From: Pyrodictiaceae archaeon
Lineage (GTDB): Archaea; Thermoproteota; Thermoprotei_A; Sulfolobales; Pyrodictiaceae
Direction: 5' to 3'
Assembly (NCBI GenBank): GCA_015520245.1
Contig: WAQM01000106.1
Coordinates: forward strand, 1 to 5,442
Length of the DNA stretch: 5,442 bases
Positions 1 to 4,418 of the stretch are shown one piece after another. Both the position numbers and the translations under genes were made by a program. The notes beneath the pieces are model-generated. The model did no database searches and was not told the DNA's origin. It was given only the letters and a program-made list of their open reading frames with translations. Each line of letters opens with the position of its first letter. Positions within the stretch are counted from its first letter, which is position 1.

Positions 1-1992
1 CCGTACGACCACGTGGCGCTTCGCGACCTGGCGGAGGGCAGGCTGTTCCCAGAGTTCAGGGACGTAGCGTCGAAACTCAAGCCGGTGCCGCTCATCGAGG
101 TCCCGGGCTTCAGCGAGGTCCCGGCGAGGGACGTCGTGGAGAGGATGGGGGTCAGGGACCAGACGGACCGGGCGAAGCTAGACGAGGCCACCCGCACGCT
201 GTACTCGGAGGAGTACAGGCGCGGCCGGCTGAGGCCCGACGTGGTCGACAGGGTGTACAGCAGCGGGGGCCGCGAGGCGCTCTTCGCCAGGGCGGCCGTC
301 AAGGCGTGGATCGCCGGGCGCCCGGTGCCGGAGGCCCGCGAGGCCACGGTGAGGTGGCTCAAGGCCCTGGGCTTCGCCGACACCATGTACGAGGTGATGA
401 ACAGGCCCGTATACTGCCGCTGCGGGACCGAGATCGTCGTGAAGGTGCTCAGGAACCAGTGGTTCATCAACTACGGCGACGAGGAGTGGAAGAGGCTGGT
501 GCGCGAGGCCCTCGCCGAGGTTAGGATAGTCCCCGAGGCGATGAGGGAGGAGTTCGAGAGGACCGTGGACTGGCTGAGGATGAGGGCGGCCGCTCGCACG
601 CGGGGCCTTGGCACGCCGCTGCCCTGGGAGAGGGGGTGGGTGATAGAGAGCCTCAGCGACTCCACGATCTACATGGCGTTCTACACGGTCGTGCACCGGA
701 TACGCGAGCACCGTATCCCGCCCTCCAAGCTCACGCGGGAGTTCTGGGACTACGTGCTCCTGGGCAAGGGCAGCGCGGTCGAGCTCTCCAGGAGGCTGGG
801 TATCGACGAGAGGGTGCTCAAGGAGCTCCGCGAGGAGTTCGAGTACTGGTACCCCGTCGACTCCAGGCACAGTGGCCGCGACCTCGTCCAGAACCACTTG
901 ACGTTCTACGTGTTCAACCACGTAGCGATATTCCCGCGCGACAAGTGGCCCAGGCAGATAGTGGTCAACGGCTTCGTGAAGCTGGAGGGCAAGAAGATGA
1001 GCAAGAGCCTCAGGAACGTCATCCCGCTTAGGCGCATGCTCCGGGTCTACGGCCCCGACACAGTGAGGGCGGCGCTCGTCACGGCGGCCGAGATACTGCA
1101 GGACGCGGACTTCACCGACTCGCTAGCGAGGAGCGTGCTCTCGCAGCTCGAGCGCATCTACAAGCTCGTCAGCGAGGTGGCAAAGGCTGGGGCCCGCGAG
1201 GCCCGCGGGCTTGCCGAGCGCTGGCTGCTCAGCAGGCTCCAGCGGCGCATCGAGGAGGTGACGGCCTACATGGAGGAGCTGAAGCTGAGGCACGCGGCGG
1301 TCACGCTGCTGTACGAGATGCCTAAGGACGTGGAGAAGTACCTGGCGCTGGGCGGCTCCGTGGGTACCAAGGCGCTGAGGGACTTCGTTGACGCGTGGGT
1401 GCGCATGCTGGCGCCCATAGTACCCCACATAGCGGAGGAGATGTGGGAGATGCTTGGCGGCCAGGGCTTCGTCTCCGTGGCCCCGTGGCCGAGGCCGGCG
1501 GCCGAGCTCGTTGACGCCTGGGCCGAGCTGGCGGTGGCCTACGCCGACGCCGTGGTGGAGGACGTCAAGAGGATCGCCGAGGCCCTAGGGCGCCGGCCGG
1601 CGCGCATAGTCGTCGCCGTCGCGAGGCCGCGGGAGTGGGGCGTCGTGAACCGCGTGGCTAGCATGGTGGCCGAGCGCAGGAGCGTGAGGGAGGCTGTGCG
1701 CGAGCTGCTGAAGCATGTACCCGAGGCCGAGCGGCGCCGCCTGGCCAAGCTGCTGCCCAGGCTCTACGAGCGGGTCGCCGAGCTCTACGAGAGGGTGGGC
1801 GACCTTGTGAGGGCGGTTAAGGAGTTCGACGAGGCTGAGGCGCTCAGGGCCCTGGAGGGCTACATCAAGCGGGCGGCGGGCGCGAGCGAGATCACGGTAG
1901 CGTACGCTGACGAGGAGGAGGCCCAGCGGCTGGTGCCGCGGCAGAAGCTCGAAAGCGTGATGCCCCTTAGGCCGGCGATAGTGGTCACCTAG
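1..1992 (+). CDS. leuS: Leucyl-tRNA synthetase, archaeal type (5'-truncated by window edge)
   Basis: Class I aminoacyl-tRNA synthetase that activates leucine with ATP and charges tRNA-Leu in the cytoplasm. The frame is open from base 1 (Pro-Tyr-Asp-His-Val-Ala-Leu-Arg-Asp-Leu), so the GTG at 13 is an internal valine and not a start. 663 residues are visible; archaeal LeuRS is usually about 950, so roughly the first 300, including the HIGH motif, lie off the left edge. The window opens in the tail of the CP1 editing domain, where the PYDH...RDL segment is conserved. A Cys-Arg-Cys-Gly knuckle follows (codons 415-426), then the QWFINY segment. The second half of the catalytic domain contains DSRHSGRDL (from 859) and KMSKS (994-1008), the ATP-binding signature. 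The helical anticodon-binding domain follows (about codons 390-510, ending near IVPHIAEEMW), then the small C-terminal tRNA-binding domain ending PAIVVT. The TAG stop at 1990-1992 overlaps the stop of the convergent gene. No frameshift is visible. Confidence 0.97.
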   Translation, partial: PYDHVALRDLAEGRLFPEFRDVASKLKPVPLIEVPGFSEVPARDVVERMGVRDQTDRAKLDEATRTLYSEEYRRGRLRPDVVDRVYSSGGREALFARAAVKAWIAGRPVPEAREATVRWLKALGFADTMYEVMNRPVYCRCGTEIVVKVLRNQWFINYGDEEWKRLVREALAEVRIVPEAMREEFERTVDWLRMRAAARTRGLGTPLPWERGWVIESLSDSTIYMAFYTVVHRIREHRIPPSKLTREFWDYVLLGKGSAVELSRRLGIDERVLKELREEFEYWYPVDSRHSGRDLVQNHLTFYVFNHVAIFPRDKWPRQIVVNGFVKLEGKKMSKSLRNVIPLRRMLRVYGPDTVRAALVTAAEILQDADFTDSLARSVLSQLERIYKLVSEVAKAGAREARGLAERWLLSRLQRRIEEVTAYMEELKLRHAAVTLLYEMPKDVEKYLALGGSVGTKALRDFVDAWVRMLAPIVPHIAEEMWEMLGGQGFVSVAPWPRPAAELVDAWAELAVAYADAVVEDVKRIAEALGRRPARIVVAVARPREWGVVNRVASMVAERRSVREAVRELLKHVPEAERRRLAKLLPRLYERVAELYERVGDLVRAVKEFDEAEALRALEGYIKRAAGASEITVAYADEEEAQRLVPRQKLESVMPLRPAIVVT

Positions 1993-2642
1993 GGCTGCAG
2001 CTTGACGTCCGTCACGTAACCCTCCACCACCCTAACGAGTCCCCGGCGCGCGGCCTCGTAGAGCAGCCTGCGGGCATCGCCCCTCGCGACGCCCAGCTCC
2101 GAGGCCACGACGGTCACGGCGTCCTTAATGCTCAGACTGCCGTACTCGGCGACCGCACGCCTCAGGGCGTCCAGGGCTCTAAGTAGCTCCGGCGGGACTG
2201 GGGGCCCGGCCTCTTCGAGACTCCCACCCGCGAGCTTGACGTAGCCCCGCACGCCGCAGCCCGACACCTCGTAGACCCCGCCCTCTAGCTCGCGGCACCT
2301 CAGCGGCCTTAGCCACCTGGCCCTCAGGCAGGCCTCGCCCGCGCAGAACACCGTGCCCTGCGGCACCTCGTCGCACCACAGCACCGCGTACGGCGGCCCG
2401 CCGGCCTGCTCGCCGCACGCGGCAACGCGCACCCCGGGTCCATCGAGAAGCCGGGCGAGAGGCTCGGCGGCCAGCACGGTCAGACGCGGCGACACCCTCG
2501 AGAGGGCCACCGCGAACGCTACGGCAAGCCTGCGTACGGGGGGCTGAAGCTTGACGCGGCACTCGCCCGAGGCTATCGCGCGGAGCAGGAGCAGCAGCCG
2601 CGGGGGGCCAGGGTCGCGGTCAGAGTAGCTCAGCCTCCTCAT
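1989..2642 (-). CDS. Uncharacterised 217-residue protein with probable C-terminal winged helix
   Basis: I do not recognise the family. The start ATG (2640-2642) is the first possible one, because an in-frame TGA lies four codons upstream. Codon choice (AGG, GAG, CTG, GCC) matches the neighbouring genes, which supports real coding. Residues 1-75 are rich in Leu, Ala, Arg and Val and look like alternating helices and strands, with no signal peptide or clear membrane segment. The middle (76-135) holds most of the seven cysteines (28, 76, 90, 100, 105, 116, 129); C100 and C105 are four residues apart, but no classical zinc-finger spacing is present. Residues 153-210 read as three helices followed by a short strand pair (SIKDAVTVVASELGV, then ARRLLYEAARRGLVRVVEGYV). 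This is typical of a winged helix-turn-helix, so a DNA-binding role is possible but inferred. Its TAG stop (1991-1989) shares a CTAG with the leuS stop. The AT-rich island at 2682-2709 is its likely promoter. Confidence 0.8.
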   Translation of the reverse strand: MRRLSYSDRDPGPPRLLLLLRAIASGECRVKLQPPVRRLAVAFAVALSRVSPRLTVLAAEPLARLLDGPGVRVAACGEQAGGPPYAVLWCDEVPQGTVFCAGEACLRARWLRPLRCRELEGGVYEVSGCGVRGYVKLAGGSLEEAGPPVPPELLRALDALRRAVAEYGSLSIKDAVTVVASELGVARGDARRLLYEAARRGLVRVVEGYVTDVKLQP

Positions 2643-2681
2643 CGCCGCGGCTCAGCCCTATCCCCCTCATCCCTCCGCCCG

Positions 2682-2709
2682 ACGGGGTAAATTACGGGGT
2701 TCAATTAAG
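2682..2709. promoter_or_regulatory. AT-rich bidirectional promoter island with tandem ACGGGG repeat
   Basis: This is the only AT-rich patch in the left part of the spacer. It contains GTAAATTAC (2687-2695, arms GTAA/TTAC) and TTCAATTAAG (2700-2709). On the plus strand the first TATA-like element is centred about 26 bases before the predicted 5' end of the guide RNA at 2718, the usual archaeal TATA-to-start distance. On the minus strand either element could direct the gene starting at 2642, giving a leader of roughly 20-35 bases. Two imperfect tandem copies of ACGGGGT-AATT (2682-2693 and 2694-2706) place one copy on each TATA-like core, which may be an operator or chance. Promoter function is inferred from composition and spacing. 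Confidence 0.45.
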
Positions 2710-2717
2710 CGTTAGCT

Positions 2718-2778
2718 GGGGCCGTGACGAGTAAGAGGGTCGCCGATCGGTGAGGACAGCCGGATACTCCCGAGCCCC
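2718..2778 (+). ncRNA. Probable box C/D guide sRNA (GC-shifted boxes)
   Basis: A 61-base segment with full C/D sRNA architecture. It has box C GUGACGA (2724-2730), a 12-nt guide (2731-2742), box D' CCGA (2743-2746), a 3-nt spacer, box C' GUGAGGA (2750-2756), a 13-nt guide (2757-2769) and box D CCGA (2770-2773). GGGGC (2718-2722) pairs perfectly with GCCCC (2774-2778), leaving the 3-nt C-G-U bulge expected of a kink-turn, with sheared pairs G2726-A2773 and A2727-G2772. Such RNAs bind L7Ae, Nop5 and fibrillarin and direct 2'-O-methylation of the base pairing with the fifth guide nucleotide before D or D'. The predicted target strings are CGACCCUCUUAC (methylated C5) and GAGUAUCCGGCUG (methylated A5); I could not place either in a known rRNA or tRNA. 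All four boxes deviate from RUGAUGA/CUGA, which is the main doubt. The spacing, the stem and the TATA-like element about 26 bases upstream argue for a real gene. Confidence 0.55.
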
Positions 2779-2807
2779 TTGACCGGCCTCCCCGGACCTC
2801 CTAACGA

Positions 2808-2817
2808 CCTTTTAGGG
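2808..2817 (+). promoter_or_regulatory. TATA-like element for the metallophosphoesterase gene
   Basis: CCTTTTAGGG stands out in a GC-rich spacer and lies about 60 bases before the ATG at 2873. Archaeal spacing would put transcription start near 2838, giving a leader of about 35 bases. The leader would carry GAGGGGAGG (2835-2843) near its 5' end, too far from the ATG to act as a normal Shine-Dalgarno. The call rests on composition and spacing alone. Confidence 0.35.
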
Positions 2818-2854
2818 CTGGGCAGGAACCTATTGAGGGGAGGCCCCGCGACAG

Positions 2855-2868
2855 CCCCGACGCCGGGG
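2855..2868 (+). promoter_or_regulatory. Short GC hairpin just before the start codon at 2873
   Basis: CCCCG (2855-2859) pairs with CGGGG (2864-2868) around the 4-base loop ACGC, ending four bases before the ATG. The GGGG arm is the only purine-rich stretch near enough to serve as a weak ribosome-binding site, so the hairpin could limit its access. GC-rich sequence makes short hairpins common by chance, so function is uncertain. Confidence 0.25.
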
Positions 2869-2872
2869 TCAG

Positions 2873-3613
2873 ATGAGCGGGGCCGGGACGCACCGCGCAC
2901 ACACCATTCTGGCGGTTAGTGACGTGCACAGCCCGCGGTACCTCATGCACTACTTGTCGGCGCTCAGAAGCCTCTCCGGCGTCTGCGGCGGCGCCGACGC
3001 CATCATCTGGGCTGGCGACATGGTGGAGAGGGGGCGCGTCGAGGCGCTGGCTCCGGTGCTGGAGTACACGGCGAGGATGTGCAAGGGGGCTAGGATAGTG
3101 GCCGTGTTCGGCAACGAGGAGTACGTGGGCACCGAGGGCGAGTACCTTAGGAGGTACGGGGACCGCGTCACCTGGCTGAACGACAGCTACGCTGAACTGG
3201 GCGAGGACCTCGTCGTGTACGGGACCCGGGGCTCGCTTGATAGGCCGACCGCCTGGCAGCGCAGGAACATGCCGTGGTTGGCCCGCGAGTACCGGGAGCG
3301 CGCCCGTAGGCTAGCCGAGGTTGTGGCCAAGCTCCGCGAGCGCTACAGCTACGTGATCGTCGTGATGCACTACGCGCCCACCTACGTCACCCTCGAGGGC
3401 GAGCCCAGGCACATCTGGCCGGAGCTGGGCAGTAGGCTCATGGAGGAGGCGATCAGAAGGTCCGCTCCGACTCTGGTCATCCACGGCCACGCCCACAGGT
3501 CGCGTAGGACCGTGGCGTCGGTGGGCGGTGTGACCGTCGTGAACGTGGCGCTCCCGGCGCGCCGGAAGCTCACGCTGGTGAGGCTAGGGCGCGACGGCGT
3601 CAAGGTCGAGTAG
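2873..3613 (+). CDS. Calcineurin-like metallophosphoesterase
   Basis: Two-metal phosphoesterase of 246 residues, probably cytoplasmic; no signal peptide or membrane segment is seen. The motifs appear in order: SDVH (D17, H19), GDMVERG (D49), GNEE (N81), VMHYAP (H166) and GHAH (H206, H208). Together they supply the usual metal ligands and the catalytic-site Asn. The third motif is GN-E-E where most relatives have GNHD or GNHE, so the His that commonly assists the leaving group is missing; some small archaeal and YfcE-like members also lack it. The ATG at 2873 is the first start after an in-frame TGA at 2834, and motif I follows closely, so no N-terminal domain is absent. The substrate cannot be read from sequence; a phosphodiester such as a cyclic nucleotide or nucleic-acid end is plausible for the superfamily. 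A TATA-like site (2808-2817) precedes it. Its last 30 bases overlap the convergent TatD gene. Confidence 0.9.
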   Translation: MSGAGTHRAHTILAVSDVHSPRYLMHYLSALRSLSGVCGGADAIIWAGDMVERGRVEALAPVLEYTARMCKGARIVAVFGNEEYVGTEGEYLRRYGDRVTWLNDSYAELGEDLVVYGTRGSLDRPTAWQRRNMPWLAREYRERARRLAEVVAKLRERYSYVIVVMHYAPTYVTLEGEPRHIWPELGSRLMEEAIRRSAPTLVIHGHAHRSRRTVASVGGVTVVNVALPARRKLTLVRLGRDGVKVE

Positions 3614-4348
3614 CCTCGCGATCCTCTCGAAGTTAGCGGCGACGGCCTCGGCGACCTCCTCGGGGCTGACCCCCTTGACCTCCGCGGCCACCTTGATCGC
3701 CTCGGGTATGAGCTCGGGCGAGAGGTTGAGGCCGCGGTACTGGTAGGGGCCGTCACTCTCGGTCAGCAGGATGTCGAGGGGGGCGTACCTCACGACCTCC
3801 TGGTGCTTCTTCTGTACCTTGATGGCCGGATTCACGGATATGTAGAAGCCGCTGTCGCGTATCGCGGTGAGCAGGTGCAGGGGCCCCGTGTACCAGTGGA
3901 TGATTGCGACCCCGCGGAAGCCCTGCAGGGCGCTGAGCACCTCCTCCCAAGTTCCCGCCGCGTGGACGTTGAGGAGCAGGCCCTCCGAGCCCCGTAGGCC
4001 CTCGAGCAGCGATCTGAAGGCGGCGCGCTGGACCTCTATGGTCTCGGCGACGAACTTGGTGTCCAGCCCCACCTCGCCGACGCATCGCACCTCGCCCCTC
4101 TCAACAAGCTCGACTATCCTGGAGACCTCGTCCTCGAAGTTGCTGCGCTTGCCAACCTCCCATGGGTGGAGGCCCGCGCACGGGATGATCCGCTTGAAGC
4201 GCCTCGCCAGCTCCAGGGTCCTGACGCTCGACTCGTAGTCGTCACTGACCGCCACGATGACCAGGTCCGGCATCTTCGCTAGCAGCCTCTCGATCTGGTC
4301 CGCGCTGTACTCATAAAGGTGGCAGTGCGCGTCCACTAGCAGGCGCAT
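3584..4348 (-). CDS. TatD-family metal-dependent hydrolase (probable deoxyribonuclease)
   Basis: A TIM-barrel metallohydrolase of 254 residues, the normal TatD length. Conserved features in order are DAHCHL (H8 and H10 metal ligands), GLHPW (59-63), GEVGLD (E92 bridging metal), NVHAAG (H129), IHWYTG (H151) and TESDGP (D199). All six expected metal-site residues are present, so it should be active. Bacterial and eukaryotic TatD proteins act as Mg-dependent 3'-5' exonucleases or DNA-repair and turnover nucleases. The archaeal substrate is less certain, and the cysteine in DAHCH occurs in many relatives. The ATG at 4346-4348 places motif I at residue 6, so it is the only sensible start. No Shine-Dalgarno is seen. 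A T-run on the minus strand (4391-4387) about 40 bases upstream could be a TATA element giving a leader near 15 bases, but the same bases are the D'-C' spacer of the antisense guide RNA. The 3' end overlaps the phosphoesterase by 30 bases. Confidence 0.93.
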   Translation of the reverse strand: MRLLVDAHCHLYEYSADQIERLLAKMPDLVIVAVSDDYESSVRTLELARRFKRIIPCAGLHPWEVGKRSNFEDEVSRIVELVERGEVRCVGEVGLDTKFVAETIEVQRAAFRSLLEGLRGSEGLLLNVHAAGTWEEVLSALQGFRGVAIIHWYTGPLHLLTAIRDSGFYISVNPAIKVQKKHQEVVRYAPLDILLTESDGPYQYRGLNLSPELIPEAIKVAAEVKGVSPEEVAEAVAANFERIARLLDLDAVAP

Positions 4349-4362
4349 GGAGGGCCAGCCCG

Positions 4363-4418
4363 CGCTGATGAGTATTCCGATCGCTGAAAAAGCGTGATGA
4401 GGCGGTGGCTGCCTGAGG
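4363..4418 (+). ncRNA. Box C/D guide sRNA, antisense to flanking genes
   Basis: It has box C CUGAUGA (4365-4371; only the leading purine deviates), a 12-nt guide (4372-4383), box D' CUGA (4384-4387), a 6-nt spacer, box C' GUGAUGA (4394-4400, perfect), a second 12-nt guide (4401-4412) and box D CUGA (4413-4416, perfect). Both guides are exactly the canonical length, and the element almost fills the gap between the TatD start and the stop of the radical SAM gene. It should bind L7Ae, Nop5 and fibrillarin and guide 2'-O-methylation. Target strings are CGAUCGGAAUAC (methylated C5) for D' and GCAGCCACCGCC (methylated C5) for D; the second resembles the 16S 530 loop. A weak point is the terminal stem: only C4363-G4417 pairs directly outside the kink-turn. 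A possible TATA-like TCATAAAG (4311-4318) lies upstream inside tatD, so the exact 5' end is unknown. Confidence 0.78.

Noticed and set aside
178..921. Long antisense open frame within leuS, and similar antisense frames in the other genes.
   Set aside because: It is rich in Pro, His, Arg and Leu with no domain signature, and mirrors strongly supported leuS coding. It is a typical shadow of GC-rich codon bias.
2620..2670. A 16-codon minus-strand frame starting at an ATG (2668-2670) preceded by GGAGGG and overlapping the start of the 217-residue gene.
   Set aside because: It is out of frame with the gene, very short and without recognisable content. GGAGGG beside an ATG is expected often in this GC-rich spacer. 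A leader peptide cannot be excluded.
2620..2676. A third C/D-like pattern on the minus strand: GGAUGA, CUGA, GCGAUGA, CUGA, with GCGG and CCGC able to pair outside it.
   Set aside because: Both C-type boxes lack the U before the sheared G-A, the guide spacings are uneven (11 and 15), a second CUGA interrupts the last guide, and half of it lies in the coding start of the 217-residue gene. Worth including in an RNA screen but not supported enough to annotate.
2712..2900. A 62-codon minus-strand frame across the divergent spacer.
   Set aside because: It is Pro, Arg and Ser rich, covers the predicted guide RNA and the phosphoesterase promoter and start, and shows no family features.
4382..4394. 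CGCT-GAAAA-AGCG hairpin, or its minus-strand T-run, as a terminator for the radical SAM gene.
   Set aside because: The stem is only four pairs and the same bases are box D', the spacer and the start of box C' of the plus-strand guide RNA, which explains them better. A T-run termination or TATA role on the minus strand remains possible.
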